A stretch of DNA of 64,000 nucleotides from Saccharothrix saharensis. Lineage in GTDB: Bacteria > Actinomycetota > Actinomycetes > Mycobacteriales > Pseudonocardiaceae. Position 1 is the first letter of the stretch. The number at the start of each line of letters is the position of its first letter. Positions 51,263 to 60,799 of this stretch are shown here, piece by piece. A model generated the notes under the pieces. It worked only from the letters and a program-made list of their open reading frames with translations, was not told the DNA's origin and did no database searches. The position numbers were made by a program, and so were the translations under genes. The stretch lies in assembly GCF_006716745.1 (NCBI RefSeq), contig NZ_VFPP01000001.1, forward strand, positions 3,844,001 to 3,908,000. Direction: 5' to 3'.

Positions 51263-52249
51263 TCACCACTCGTGTCGCTCGACCGCCTCCCACATGCCCA
51301 CCACGGCACGGGCCACGGACACCGGCCGTTCCATCTGCGCCACGTGCCCGGTGCGCGGCAGCGCGAGCAGCCGGCCGCGCGGGATCAGCCGGGCCACCCG
51401 CGGCGCCTTGCGCACGCTGACCAGCCGGTCCTCCGTGCCCCACACGACCAGCGTGGGCGCGCTGATCTTCGGCGGCAGCAGCCACATCGACTTCTTCCGC
51501 GGCACCAGCCACGACCGGATCAGGTCGATGGTGCTGGCGCTGAGCGCGTTGCCCGCCCACGCCTGCGCGGACCGCTCGGTGTACTCCTGCTCGCTCTGCT
51601 CGATGCGGTGCGCCGGCACCGTGCCCGGGTCGGCGAAGCACAGCCGCAGCATCTGGTGGGTCCGCTCACGCGGCGTGACCAGCGCCAACTGCTCGCGCAC
51701 CCGCGCGCCGACGACCGGCAGGAACGCCAGCGGCAGCCGCCGGTCCGACACGCGGCGCAGGCTCAGCCGCAGGTCCGGCACGGCGGGTGAGACGAGGGTC
51801 AGCGTGCGCACCAGGTCGGGCCGGGTGGAGGCGACCATCAACGTGATCGCGCCGCCCATGGAGTTGCCGAACAGGTGCACGGGACCCCCGCCGAGCGACT
51901 CGACGTACTCGGCGACCAGGCGCGCGTGCGTGGCCATCCGGAAGTCGTAGCCGTCGATCGGCTCGGAGCGGCCGAACCCGGGCAGGTCCAGCGCGTGGCC
52001 CTCGACGCGCTCGCGCAGTTGGGCGGCCAGGTCGGTCCAGTTGGTCGACGAGCCGCCCAGCCCGTGCACGTAGACGGCCTTCTCGGCGGCCGGCCCGGGG
52101 GTGCGGCGGACGTGCACCCGGTGCCCGCCGACCTCGACGTAGTCACCAGGCCACGGCTCGATCGTTGTGTCCAGCGGAGGTAGCGGCGCGGCGGACAGGG
52201 GCACGTGCGTGATGGCGGTTCGGCGCGCCTCCAGCGTCTCGGTCACCAC
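51263..52249 (-). CDS. Alpha/beta hydrolase
   Basis: The 328-residue enzyme has the alpha/beta-hydrolase fold with an oxyanion-region HGLGGSS, the nucleophile elbow GNSMGG (Ser in the centre), an acid at VVWGTEDRLVSV and a catalytic His in RTGHVAQMERP. Substrate is unknown. It is divergent from the TetR gene at 52387, which may control it. Two adjacent GTG codons near 52249 could serve as start. Confidence 0.9.
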   Translation of the reverse strand: MVTETLEARRTAITHVPLSAAPLPPLDTTIEPWPGDYVEVGGHRVHVRRTPGPAAEKAVYVHGLGGSSTNWTDLAAQLRERVEGHALDLPGFGRSEPIDGYDFRMATHARLVAEYVESLGGGPVHLFGNSMGGAITLMVASTRPDLVRTLTLVSPAVPDLRLSLRRVSDRRLPLAFLPVVGARVREQLALVTPRERTHQMLRLCFADPGTVPAHRIEQSEQEYTERSAQAWAGNALSASTIDLIRSWLVPRKKSMWLLPPKISAPTLVVWGTEDRLVSVRKAPRVARLIPRGRLLALPRTGHVAQMERPVSVARAVVGMWEAVERHEW

Positions 52250-52317
52250 CCCAGGATGCCTGGCCTGGCGTCCTACGAAACGAGAAGCTTTCCCGGAACG
52301 CTGCTACCAGCGAGTAA

Positions 52318-52344
52318 GGTTGCCGGCGAGCCGGAAGGGCAACC
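52318..52344. promoter_or_regulatory. Inverted repeat between hydrolase and TetR genes
   Basis: GGTTGCC (52318-52324) and GGCAACC (52338-52344) form a 7-bp inverted repeat with a 13-bp spacer in the divergent promoter region. It is a candidate TetR operator. Confidence 0.4.
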
Positions 52345-52386
52345 CCTTTCCCGGTTCCGCGAAGTGATTGGTCGGCTGGAGGCACC

Positions 52387-53034
52387 ATGACGGAGACGGC
52401 CCAGACTGCGGTCGGGCACCACGGCGGCGCGGCGGGGCGGGGTGTACGGCTCCCACGGACCGCCCGGCGTGCCCAGTTGCTGGCCGCGGCGCAGGACGTG
52501 TTCGTGACCAACGGCTACCACGCCGCCGCGATGGACGAGATCGCCGAGCGCGCGGGGGTCAGCAAACCGGTCCTCTACCAGCACTTCCCCGGCAAGCTCG
52601 AGCTGTACATGGCGCTGCTGGAGTCCCACGTGGACGAGCTGGTGAACCGCGTGCGCGGCGCGCTGGCGTCCACGACGGACAACAAGCAGCGGGTGAAGGC
52701 CGCGGTGGCCGCGTTCTACGACTTCGTGGACGGCGAGGGCCAGGCGTTCCGGATGGTGTTCGAGTCGGACCTGCGCGGTGAGCCGGCGGTGGCGCGCGCC
52801 GTGGAGCGGGCGACGACCGACAGCGTGGAGGCCATCACCGACACGATCACCGCCGACGCGGGCCTGGACGAGCACCGGGCCCGGCTGCTCGCCGTCGGCC
52901 TGGTGGGGTTGTCGCAGGTGACGGCCCGTGCGTGGCTGGCGGACGACCGGAAGCTCGCCAAGGAGGACGCGATCGCCCTGATCTCGAACCTGGCCTGGCG
53001 CGGCATCGGCGGCGGCTTCCCGCTCCAGCACTGA
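52387..53034 (+). CDS. TetR-family transcriptional regulator
   Basis: The 215-residue protein has a TetR helix-turn-helix (RAQLLAAAQDVFVTNGYHAAAMDEIAERAGVSKPVLYQHFPGKLELY) and a helical ligand domain. It corresponds in position to Rv3208. ATG 52387. It is divergent from an alpha/beta hydrolase and ends just before a strong bidirectional terminator. The ligand is unknown. Confidence 0.93.
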   Translation: MTETAQTAVGHHGGAAGRGVRLPRTARRAQLLAAAQDVFVTNGYHAAAMDEIAERAGVSKPVLYQHFPGKLELYMALLESHVDELVNRVRGALASTTDNKQRVKAAVAAFYDFVDGEGQAFRMVFESDLRGEPAVARAVERATTDSVEAITDTITADAGLDEHRARLLAVGLVGLSQVTARAWLADDRKLAKEDAIALISNLAWRGIGGGFPLQH

Positions 53035-53040
53035 ACGGGC

Positions 53041-53074
53041 CGGTGAGGGCCGTCCCCGACGACGGCCCTCACCG
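53041..53074. terminator. Bidirectional terminator between TetR and hydrolase
   Basis: A 14-bp perfect stem (53041-53054 with 53061-53074; left arm CGGTGAGGGCCGTC) with a 6-nt loop lies between two converging stops at 53034 and 53080. It should stop transcription from both sides. Confidence 0.85.
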
Positions 53075-53079
53075 TGCGT

Positions 53080-53961
53080 TCACAGCAGCGCGGTGATGTG
53101 TGCTGTGACCTCGTCCGCCCGTTCCAAGGGCAGCATGTGGCCGGCGCCCGGGTGGATCACCAGCTCGGCGTGCGGCAGCTCGTCGGCCAGCACGCGGGCG
53201 TGGCGCAGGGGTGTCAGCCGGTCCCGCGCGCCCGCCAGCACGACCGCCGGGACGCCCGCCAGCCCGGCCAGCGCCTTGCGCCGGTCGTGCTCGTCCAGCG
53301 AGTCGCGGAACCCGACCATGCTCACCGGGTGGCACCGGCCGACCATCGCGGCCGTCAGCGCGACGTGCCGCCACGACGGCCGCTTGCCGAACAGCAGCCA
53401 CCGCAGCCCCGGCCGGGCCACCTCGGTGCGCTTGAGCAGCTCGGCCCGCCGCAACCGGGCGATCCGCCGGTTCGCCGCCTTCTCCCCCGCCACGAACGCC
53501 CGGCCGAACGGCCCCGGCAGCCCCAGCGTCGACCCGGCCAGTTCACCCGAAGAGGTGGCGACCAGGACGACGCCGGCGACGCGGTCGAGCAGCGAGGGGT
53601 GCTGCTCGGCCAACGCCATGATCGTCATGCCGCCCATCGAGTGACCGGCCAGCACGAGCCGCCCGGTCGGCACCCGCGCCGCGAGCAGCTCGGCCAGGTC
53701 GTCCGCGCACTGCGCGATCGTGGCCGTCCCGGGCGGCGCGGGGGCCGAGCCGCCGTGACCGCGGTGGTCGTACCGCAGCACGCGCCCCGGCAGCCCGGCC
53801 GCCACCTCGTCCCAGGACGTGTGGTCCAACGTCCAGCCGTGCAGCAGCACGGTGGTCACGTCGGCGTCACGCGGCCCCGTGTCCACGACGTGCAGCGCCG
53901 TGCCGTCGGAGGTCGCGAACCCCCGGTCGGCCTGCCGGGGTGCGATCGTCCGGGCGCTCAT
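53080..53961 (-). CDS. Alpha/beta hydrolase
   Basis: The 293-residue protein has HGWTLDHTSWD (oxyanion region), RYDHRGHGGSAP, the nucleophile elbow GHSMGG, VLAGARDRLTPL with the acid, and HPGAGHMLPLERAD with the catalytic His. It overlaps the AurF-like gene by 4 bp and is probably in the same operon, controlled by the divergent TetR at 54926. Substrate unknown. Confidence 0.9.
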   Translation of the reverse strand: MSARTIAPRQADRGFATSDGTALHVVDTGPRDADVTTVLLHGWTLDHTSWDEVAAGLPGRVLRYDHRGHGGSAPAPPGTATIAQCADDLAELLAARVPTGRLVLAGHSMGGMTIMALAEQHPSLLDRVAGVVLVATSSGELAGSTLGLPGPFGRAFVAGEKAANRRIARLRRAELLKRTEVARPGLRWLLFGKRPSWRHVALTAAMVGRCHPVSMVGFRDSLDEHDRRKALAGLAGVPAVVLAGARDRLTPLRHARVLADELPHAELVIHPGAGHMLPLERADEVTAHITALL

Positions 53962-54857
53962 CCGAGCAGGAACGACCGGCGCCAGGCACGCATGCCGGGC
54001 TTGCCGACCAGGCCGACCTCGTCCAGGAACTTCATGATCCGCTCACCCGACCAGCGGATGCTCTCCTGCCAGTGCGGGTTGCCCAGCGCCGCCTTGTGCG
54101 CCTGCTCCTTGTCCAGCCCCACGGCCGCGTACACGTCCGGGTTGATCAGGGACCGGGTGATGAACATGGACGTGGTCGCGATCAGCCAGCGCTGGTAGGG
54201 CAGCTCCTTGCGGGTCAGCTCCGCCATCCCGCGCACGACCTCCTCGCGCGCGAACCGGACGTGCCGGGCCTCTTCGAGCACGTGGATCCGGTTGACCATG
54301 CGCACCAGCGGCTGCACGGTCTCGTCGGCCATCGTCTCGCGCTGCAACCGGTCCAGGATCTCCTCGGCGACCAGGATCGACCCGTACAGCGCGGGCCCGT
54401 AGCCGATCACCGGCAGCAGCTTGCCCAGCTGGTAGGTGTACCGGCGGGGCCCGTAGGGCGGGCAGCCGATCGTCTCGACCATGCGGGCGAACATGGTGGA
54501 GTGCCGGCACTCGTCGGCGACCTCCGTCAACGCGTACTGCGCGTGCTTGGTCGTCGGGTCCGAGCGGTAGACCTCCTTGAGCAGCATCTGCATCAGCAGG
54601 ATCTCGAACCACAGGCCGACGCTGGCCACGCTCGCCACCTCGTGCCGGGACAGGTCGATGCGCTGCTCGGGGCTCATCCGGTCCCACAGCTCGGTGCCGT
54701 ACAGCGAGCAGCGGTGCTCCGGGGTGTACCGCAGGCCGTCGACCAGGGGCGCGGACCAGTCGATGTCGACCTCGGGGTCGTAGAACTTGTCGGCCGAGGA
54801 GTTGAGCAGACGTTCGGCGGTCTTCTCGCGATCCGCGACCTTCAAGGCCTTCGTCAT
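53958..54857 (-). CDS. AurF-like diiron oxygenase
   Basis: The 299-residue all-helical protein has the diiron ligand pattern of the AurF (p-aminobenzoate N-oxygenase) family: EVADECRHSTMF, VAEEILDRL and LEEARHVRFAREEV. Biosynthetic AurF proteins oxidise aromatic amines, but most genomic members like this one have no known substrate. It starts at ATG 54857, divergent from a TetR gene with a clear shared operator, and precedes an alpha/beta hydrolase. Confidence 0.85.
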   Translation of the reverse strand: MTKALKVADREKTAERLLNSSADKFYDPEVDIDWSAPLVDGLRYTPEHRCSLYGTELWDRMSPEQRIDLSRHEVASVASVGLWFEILLMQMLLKEVYRSDPTTKHAQYALTEVADECRHSTMFARMVETIGCPPYGPRRYTYQLGKLLPVIGYGPALYGSILVAEEILDRLQRETMADETVQPLVRMVNRIHVLEEARHVRFAREEVVRGMAELTRKELPYQRWLIATTSMFITRSLINPDVYAAVGLDKEQAHKAALGNPHWQESIRWSGERIMKFLDEVGLVGKPGMRAWRRSFLLG

Positions 54858-54885
54858 CGGTCGTCCCTCCCCGGTGGGGTTATCT

Positions 54886-54916
54886 GTTACTTGAGGTAAC
54901 GGTTACTTCTGGTAGC
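54886..54916. promoter_or_regulatory. TetR operator between AurF-like and TetR genes
   Basis: GTTAC-TTGAG-GTAAC (54886-54900) is a perfect inverted repeat. A second, imperfect copy (GTTAC-TTCTG-GTAGC) follows directly at 54902-54916. It sits in the 68-bp divergent intergenic region, so the TetR product probably represses both directions. Confidence 0.7.
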
Positions 54917-54925
54917 GTGCGTCAC

Positions 54926-55663
54926 ATGGCTCGAACTGTCAAGGGCGGAACGGACGCCCGCCGGGAACGGTGGAAGGGGCACCGCGAGGCGCGCCGCGCC
55001 GAATTCGTGGAGGCCACCATCCGCGCCGTCGCCCGGCACGGCCCGGACGTGGGCATGGACGAGATCGCCGCCGAGGCGGGCGTCAGCAAGCCGGTGCTGT
55101 ACCGGCACTTCGCCGACAAGTCCGACCTGTACCTGGCCGTCGGCCGGCGCGGCACCGAGATGCTGATGGACAAGATGGGGCCCGCGATCGAGCACGACGG
55201 CCCGGTCCGCCCCCGCATCAAGGGGATCGTCGACGCCTACCTGTCGGTGATCGAGGAGCACCCGAACCTGTACCGGTTCGTGGTGCGCAAGTCGTTCACC
55301 GACCGCCCGGTCGAGCAGGACGTGGTCAGCGAGGACAAGGAGCTGATCGCGGCGGCCCTGGCCCGGCTGCTCGGCGACTACCTGCGCGCGTTCGACATGG
55401 ACTCCGGCGGCGCCGAGCCGTGGGCGCACGCCCTGGTCGGCATGGTCCAGAACGCGGGCGACTGGTGGCTGGACCGGCAGTCCATGACCCGGTCCAGCCT
55501 GAGCGACTACCTGACCACGATCATCTGGCACGCCATCGACGGCCTGCTGCGCTCCGCGGGCGTGGAGCTCGACCCGGACGCGCCGCTGGGCGCCGACCTG
55601 CCCGTGGTCGAGGACCTGCCCGAAGGACCCCGGTTGCGGGTCGTCGACGTCGAGGAGGCGTGA
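54926..55663 (+). CDS. TetR-family transcriptional regulator
   Basis: The 245-residue protein has a TetR DNA-binding domain (EFVEATIRAVARHGPDVGMDEIAAEAGVSKPVLYRHFADKSDLY) and a larger effector domain. ATG 54926 is used. It is divergent from the AurF-like gene with a tandem palindromic operator and overlaps the start of the DUF4873 gene (TGATG), so all three likely form one regulatory unit. Confidence 0.93.
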   Translation: MARTVKGGTDARRERWKGHREARRAEFVEATIRAVARHGPDVGMDEIAAEAGVSKPVLYRHFADKSDLYLAVGRRGTEMLMDKMGPAIEHDGPVRPRIKGIVDAYLSVIEEHPNLYRFVVRKSFTDRPVEQDVVSEDKELIAAALARLLGDYLRAFDMDSGGAEPWAHALVGMVQNAGDWWLDRQSMTRSSLSDYLTTIIWHAIDGLLRSAGVELDPDAPLGADLPVVEDLPEGPRLRVVDVEEA

Positions 55664-55965
55664 TGAGCGAGGAGCACGAGCACGACGAGGAGGGCTACAC
55701 CGGCGACGCCGTGCTGGTGTTCGACGAGCGGGAGGTGCCCGTGCGCGTCGAGCTGCGCGGCTACTTCCAGCCCATCGACGGCCGGTACCACTGGTACGGC
55801 CGGGTCGGCGCGAACGAGCAGGTCACCGAGCTGGTCGAGGGCGGTGCGCGGACCGCGCTGCTGCGCACCCCGGACGGCTCGGCGACCGGGTCGCTGACCG
55901 ACCCCGACCCCTGGCGGCGCTACCGGGTGGCGGGCACCTCCACGCCACCGTTCACGGTGGGCTGA
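55663..55965 (+). CDS. DUF4873 family protein
   Basis: The 100-residue beta-rich protein contains GYTGDAVLVFDEREVPVRVELRGYFQPIDGRYHWYGRV, typical of DUF4873, an actinobacterial domain of unknown function also found fused to monooxygenases. Translational coupling to TetR and the nearby oxygenase suggest a role with the AurF-like enzyme, but that is inference. Confidence 0.78.
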   Translation: MSEEHEHDEEGYTGDAVLVFDEREVPVRVELRGYFQPIDGRYHWYGRVGANEQVTELVEGGARTALLRTPDGSATGSLTDPDPWRRYRVAGTSTPPFTVG

Positions 55966-55985
55966 CCGGGGGGGAAGAAACGCGG

Positions 55986-56011
55986 AAGGGGCACCCGATC
56001 GGGTGCCCCTT
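55986..56011. terminator. Bidirectional terminator
   Basis: This is a perfect 26-bp palindrome (half AAGGGGCACCCGA) between the converging DUF4873 and DUF3107 genes. Plus-strand output runs into ctcg and minus-strand into ccgcg, without a U-run. Confidence 0.85.
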
Positions 56012-56022
56012 CTCGTGAACGC

Positions 56023-56253
56023 TCAGTCGCCGGCGACGAAGCCGACCCGGCGGGAGTCGCTCGGGCCGATCTCCACGTACGCGATGCGCGCCGCCGGCAC
56101 CACGTAGCGGGCGCCCTTCTGGTCGACCAGCACGAGCTGCCCGGTACCCGCCTTCAGCGCGTCCGCGACCTGCGCCTCGACCTCTTCGGGGGTGAGCCCG
56201 CTGGACACCACGAGCTCCCGCGGGCTGTCCGCGATCCCGACCCTGACCTCCAC
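56023..56253 (-). CDS. DUF3107 family small protein
   Basis: The 76-residue protein (VEVRVGIADSPRELVVSSGL, ending in YVEIGPSDSRRVGFVAG) belongs to the actinobacterial DUF3107 family, with the mycobacterial homologue TB9.4 (Rv3208A) at the same place next to TetR and the ferritin-like gene. GTG 56253 has a ggaggt ribosome site. Function is unknown. Confidence 0.87.
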   Translation of the reverse strand: MEVRVGIADSPRELVVSSGLTPEEVEAQVADALKAGTGQLVLVDQKGARYVVPAARIAYVEIGPSDSRRVGFVAGD

Positions 56254-56294
56254 GCTGACCTCCGTGCGGCGTTGATGGCTTTCGACCACCAACC

Positions 56295-56993
56295 CTAGCC
56301 GAGCCCGAGCGCCGTCATGCGGCGCGTGTGGCTCTGCTGGAGCCGCCGGAACAGCGCCGCGATGCCCGCCAGGTCGCCCGAGCCGCGCACGATCAGCTCC
56401 GCGAGCCCGTCCCGCTCCGCCACCACGTACTGGGCCTGCGTCAATGCCTCGCCGAGCAGCCGACGACCCCACAACGTGAGCCGGTCTCGCAACGTCGGGT
56501 CGTCGGCGCAGGCGGCCCGGACTTCGCGCTCGGCGAACGCCGAGTGGCCCGTGTCGGCCAGCACCGCGAGCACCAGCTCCTTGGTCGGCTCGTCCAGCCA
56601 CTCGGCGACCTCGCGGTAGAAGTCGGCCGCCAGCGCGTCCCCGACGTAGGCCTTCACCAGCGATTCCAGCCACGTGCGCGGCGCGGTGGAGGCGTGGAAG
56701 CCGTCGAAGCCCGCGACGAACGGCCGCATGGCCTCCTCCAGCGAGTGGCCGCGCTCGGCCAGGTACCGCTCCAGCAGCGCGTAGTGGCCGATCTCGGCCG
56801 CCGCCATCTGCGACAGCGCGGCCCGCCCGGCCAGCGTGGGCGCGGTCCGGGCGTCCTCGGCGAGCCGGTCGAACGCCGACAGCTCGCCGTACGCGAGGGC
56901 GCCGAGGAGGTCCACGACACCCTCCGCCACCTGGTCACCGTCACCCACCGCAACCGCCTGACCCACCGCTGCATCCACTCCCGGGTCGCTCAT
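56295..56993 (-). CDS. Ferritin-like fold protein (Rv3210c-like)
   Basis: The 232-residue all-helical protein has ferritin-like metal ligands ([30 protein letters not shown], and later [11 protein letters not shown] and FAEREVRAA). It resembles MiaE-type diiron proteins, but a tRNA-hydroxylase role is not established for actinobacterial members. ATG 56993 is where similarity begins. It lies in the conserved DUF3107-Rv3210c-rhlE order. Confidence 0.8.
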   Translation of the reverse strand: MSDPGVDAAVGQAVAVGDGDQVAEGVVDLLGALAYGELSAFDRLAEDARTAPTLAGRAALSQMAAAEIGHYALLERYLAERGHSLEEAMRPFVAGFDGFHASTAPRTWLESLVKAYVGDALAADFYREVAEWLDEPTKELVLAVLADTGHSAFAEREVRAACADDPTLRDRLTLWGRRLLGEALTQAQYVVAERDGLAELIVRGSGDLAGIAALFRRLQQSHTRRMTALGLG

Positions 56994-57250
56994 GCCACGG
57001 AGCCTAGTCGCGTGTCGTCGGCAACACCCCGGGCACGCCAAACCGCACTCGACCTCGCGAACCAGCCCGATCGGCCTAGTCGGCGGGTAGACTCGGCAGA
57101 TGACGCCCGGCGCGGCGCGGCCCAGTGGGGGCTCGCAGCGGTGCCGACGGCTGAACTGCGGCGGCACCGTGCCGCCAGGAGAGGGTGCGCGCACACACCT
57201 CGCTGGCCCTCCCGCGACCCGCCCGGCCCCTTCCGGTGGCCCGAGTGGCG

Positions 57251-58993
57251 GTGACGCGGTCGAGCGGCCCGTACAGGCCGTGGCGCGCTGGTACGAGAGA
57301 GGCGATCACCCTGACCGCGACGAACGAAGAGACCCATGTCGACCCGGTGGCACTGGAGCACAGCGAGGCCGGTGTCCCCGCAGACGACACCTCGCACCCG
57401 CTGGTGGCCGACGCCCCGGTCAAACCCGATTCGCCCACGTTCGGCGAGCTGGGCGTGCGCGAGGAGATCGTGCGCGCGCTGGCCGAGGCGGGCATCCACC
57501 GCACCTTCGCCATCCAGGAGCTGACCCTGCCGCTGGCGCTGGCCGGTGACGACGTCATCGGGCAGGCCCGCACCGGCACCGGCAAGACCCTGGGCTTCGG
57601 CATCCCGCTGCTCCAGCGCATCACCGTGCCGGGTGACGGCACGCCGCAGGCGCTGGTCGTGGTGCCGACGCGCGAGCTGTGCCTCCAGGTCACCCACGAC
57701 CTGACCGACGCGGCGAAGCACCTGGGCGTGCGCGTGCTGGCCATCTACGGCGGCCGGCCGTACGAGCCGCAGATCGCGGCGCTGCGCAAGGGCGTCGACG
57801 TGGTCGTCGGCACGCCGGGCCGGCTGCTCGACCTGGCCGAGCAGCGCCACCTGGTGCTCGGCAAGGTGCGCGGCCTGGTGCTGGACGAGGCCGACGAGAT
57901 GCTCGACCTGGGCTTCCTGCCCGACATCGAGCGGATCCTGCGCATGGTGCCCGACGAGCGGCAGACCATGCTGTTCTCGGCGACCATGCCCGGCCCGATC
58001 ATCACGCTGGCGCGCACGTTCCTCAACCAGCCGACGCACGTGCGGGCCGAGGAGAACGACGCGGGCGCGATCCACGAGCGCACGGAGCAGTTCGTCTACC
58101 GGGCGCACGCGCTGGACAAGTCGGAGCTGCTGGCGCGGGCGCTGCAGGCCCGTGAGCGCGGCCTGTCGATGGTGTTCACGCGGACCAAGCGCACCGCCCA
58201 GAAGGTGGCCGACGAGCTGGTCGAACGCGGCTTCGCCGCCGCGGCCGTGCACGGCGACCTGGGACAGGGCGCGCGCGAGCAGGCGCTGCGGGCGTTCCGC
58301 TCGGGCAAGATCGACGTGCTGGTGGCGACCGACGTGGCCGCGCGCGGCATCGACGTCGAGGGCGTCACGCACGTGATCAACTACCAGTGCCCCGAGGACG
58401 AGAAGACCTACGTGCACCGCATCGGCCGCACGGGTCGGGCGGGGCGCACGGGTGTGGCCGTGACGCTGGTCGACTGGGACGAGATGCCCCGGTGGAAGAT
58501 GATCAGCGACGCGCTCGACCTGGGCAAGCCGGAGCCGGTGGAGACGTACTCGACGTCCGACCACCTGTTCAAGGACCTGGACATCCCCGCCGGGTCGACC
58601 GGCCGGCTGCCGCTGGGGCTGCGCACGCGCGCCGGCCTCGGTGCCGAGCCGGAGGAGAACCTGAAGGGCGAGAAGAAGACGCGCAAGCGGCGTCGCGGCG
58701 GCCGTTCGGGCGCCGGCGCCGAGTCGACCCAGCCCGCCGAACCGGGTTCGAGCACCGCGACCGGCAGCACCGGTTCGGGCTCGGGCGAGGACGGCGGCAC
58801 CCGCCCGCGCAAGCGCCGCCGCAGCCGCGGTGGTGTGGCGGCGGGCGAGAACGGCACGGTGTCCGAGGCGTCGTCCGAGGTCACCGCGGGCGCGCCGGCC
58901 GAACCGCCCGCCGGCGAGGGCGAGCGCCCGCGCAGGCGTCGGCGTCGTCGCACGGGCGGCGGCGAGTCGTCCGAGCCGGCGCAGGCCGACTAG
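57251..58993 (+). CDS. DEAD-box RNA helicase RhlE-like
   Basis: The protein has the RecA-like helicase motifs in order: Q motif ([12 protein letters not shown]), [51 protein letters not shown] and [12 protein letters not shown] basic, Gly-rich C-terminal tail follows ([12 protein letters not shown] and three more arginine clusters) that probably binds RNA. The start is uncertain: GTG 57251 is used, other in-frame GTGs occur at 57185, 57236 and 57245, and a CTG at 57311 follows a gagagg site. The helicase core is unaffected by the choice. Confidence 0.9.
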   Translation: MTRSSGPYRPWRAGTREAITLTATNEETHVDPVALEHSEAGVPADDTSHPLVADAPVKPDSPTFGELGVREEIVRALAEAGIHRTFAIQELTLPLALAGDDVIGQARTGTGKTLGFGIPLLQRITVPGDGTPQALVVVPTRELCLQVTHDLTDAAKHLGVRVLAIYGGRPYEPQIAALRKGVDVVVGTPGRLLDLAEQRHLVLGKVRGLVLDEADEMLDLGFLPDIERILRMVPDERQTMLFSATMPGPIITLARTFLNQPTHVRAEENDAGAIHERTEQFVYRAHALDKSELLARALQARERGLSMVFTRTKRTAQKVADELVERGFAAAAVHGDLGQGAREQALRAFRSGKIDVLVATDVAARGIDVEGVTHVINYQCPEDEKTYVHRIGRTGRAGRTGVAVTLVDWDEMPRWKMISDALDLGKPEPVETYSTSDHLFKDLDIPAGSTGRLPLGLRTRAGLGAEPEENLKGEKKTRKRRRGGRSGAGAESTQPAEPGSSTATGSTGSGSGEDGGTRPRKRRRSRGGVAAGENGTVSEASSEVTAGAPAEPPAGEGERPRRRRRRRTGGGESSEPAQAD

Positions 58994-59007
58994 GGAAGAA
59001 TCGCGGT

Positions 59008-59033
59008 GGGCAGCGCGACCACGAGCGCTGCCC
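59008..59033 (+). terminator. Terminator after rhlE
   Basis: GGGCAGCGC and GCGCTGCCC pair over 9 bp with an 8-nt loop, 15 bp after the helicase stop. Confidence 0.75.
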
Positions 59034-59049
59034 GGCCCGACCAGCGAAC

Positions 59050-59142
59050 ACGATCGGGTGATCATGGCCCGAGGATGTACGGAAACGCTGTTACCGCACC
59101 TCGGTTGGAACAACGAGGCGCCCCGAACCACCCCCGGCACCC
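59050..59142 (+). repeat. Dispersed repeat A, copy 2, intergenic
   Basis: It matches 5881-5973 (inside the SMC gene) at about 85% over the first 60 bases and then runs into accaccccc-rich DNA. It adjoins a ccccgcgaaccaccacc block (59141-59157) shared with 17691-17707. The rest of 59143-59422 has no gene that I can support. Confidence 0.85.
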
Positions 59143-59422
59143 CGCGAACCACCACCGCGACCGTCCACCCCGGCCAACACCGGGAACCAGCCACCGCTGG
59201 GACCGGCCGCCGGCCGCTGGGCGGACTCGCGGCAACCGGACGCCGACCGCCTCGCTCGCGCCGGGAGAAGCCGGACCGGCCCGGAGGACGCGGGAGCCGG
59301 GGCCGACCGCGAGGCCCGGGACGGGCCCTGTGGCGGTGCCGCCTCACACCGACCTCTTCCCGGTGGTGGCAGCATGTCGCCAGACCGAACGCGATAGATC
59401 ACCGACCATCGGGAGCCGGGCA

Positions 59423-60757
59423 GTGGGCCAGCCGGAGCAGGCGGAGTCGAACGGGCAGGTCGTGCTGGACGGGGAAGACGTCCTGGCCGAGTCCGGCGAC
59501 CCGCGGGTCGAGCAGCCGCAGGACGACGTGATCGCCGAGCCGGTGCCGTCACGGTCGTGGCGCACCAGGGGCGATTTCGTCGGCGTCGCGCTGGTCGTGG
59601 TCGCGGTGTTGGTGGCGAGCTTGGTGCTGTGGCTGACCAGCGACGCCCGCAACACCGTCAGCCAGACCGGCCCGTCCGAGATCACCCCGTTGCAGCCCGT
59701 CACGGTGATGCCGCCGACGCTGTCCGAGATCTGGCGGGCACCCAGTGGGGCGACGCCCGTTCCGGTGAACCTCGACTCGGTCGTGGTCACCGGCGACGGT
59801 GGCGAGGTGGTCGGCCGGAACGCGTTCACCGGCGACGTCCGCTGGCGCTACGCCCGCGACCTGCCCCTGTGCACCGTCACCACGGCCTGGGGCCGCGTGT
59901 TCGCCGTGCACCGCAAGGACACCAACTGCTCCGAGGTCACCACCCTCGAAACGGCCTCCGGCAAGCGCGGCCCGCAGCGCAACGGCGACGCCGAGCTCGG
60001 CACCCGCCTGCTGAACGAGGGCTCCCACGTGCTCACCACCGGCGGCACGTACGTCGAGGTCTACCGCCGCGACGACCTGGTCCGCTCGCTGGAGTACGGC
60101 ACCCTGCGCGCCATCGTCAACCCGAACAAGCAGCCCCGCACCGGCTGCACCTACCACTCGTTCGCGGTCACCGGCGGCAAGGTCGCGATGATCGAGCGCT
60201 GCCCCTCGCTGGACCCGTCCGACCGCCTCACCATCCTCAAGCCCAACCCGGAGAAGTCCGACGAGCCGCAGGTCATCAGCAGCACCGTGACCGGCGAGAC
60301 CGGCGCGCGGGTGATCGCCGTGACCGCGAACCGGGTCGCGCTGGCCGCGCCGGGCCGGATCGTGGTGTTCGACTCCGAGACCGGCTCCTCGGTCGGCACC
60401 TACCCGGTCGACGTCTCCGCCGACGAGCTCGCGGGCGACCCGCCCGGCCGGGTGGCGTCCACGTTCACCAGCACCGCGAACATCTACTGGTTCACCGGTT
60501 CGAAGACGGTCGCGCTGTCGTTGGCCGACCTGAACCCGCTCTGGACCGCGAACGGCACGCTCGGCGCGGGCACCACGCTCGCCGGCCGGCTGCTGCTGCC
60601 CGTCGACGACGGCCTGAAGGTGCTCGACCAGGTCACCGGCGAGGAGGTCGCGGCGATCCCGGTCGACCGCGGCGACCACACCGGTCCGGTCGAGATGGCC
60701 ACCGAGGGGCCCGTGGTGCTGGAGCAGCGCGGCGGCACGCTCGTCGCACTGCGGTAA
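59423..60757 (+). CDS. Membrane-anchored PQQ-like beta-propeller protein (Rv3212-like)
   Basis: The 444-residue protein has an acidic cytoplasmic N terminus, a transmembrane helix (GVALVVVAVLVASLVLWL) and an outer region of beta-propeller repeats of the PQQ type (GEVVGRNAFTGDVRWRYARDLPLC, LDQVTGEEVAAIPV). Four cysteines suggest disulfides. GTG 59423 is chosen, with a gggag site upstream. The function is unknown; the order after rhlE is conserved (Rv3212). Confidence 0.85.
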   Translation: MGQPEQAESNGQVVLDGEDVLAESGDPRVEQPQDDVIAEPVPSRSWRTRGDFVGVALVVVAVLVASLVLWLTSDARNTVSQTGPSEITPLQPVTVMPPTLSEIWRAPSGATPVPVNLDSVVVTGDGGEVVGRNAFTGDVRWRYARDLPLCTVTTAWGRVFAVHRKDTNCSEVTTLETASGKRGPQRNGDAELGTRLLNEGSHVLTTGGTYVEVYRRDDLVRSLEYGTLRAIVNPNKQPRTGCTYHSFAVTGGKVAMIERCPSLDPSDRLTILKPNPEKSDEPQVISSTVTGETGARVIAVTANRVALAAPGRIVVFDSETGSSVGTYPVDVSADELAGDPPGRVASTFTSTANIYWFTGSKTVALSLADLNPLWTANGTLGAGTTLAGRLLLPVDDGLKVLDQVTGEEVAAIPVDRGDHTGPVEMATEGPVVLEQRGGTLVALR

Positions 60758-60799
60758 CGCGCCACGCGCACGCGCGGCCGGTGCGGCAGACTGCGAGAC

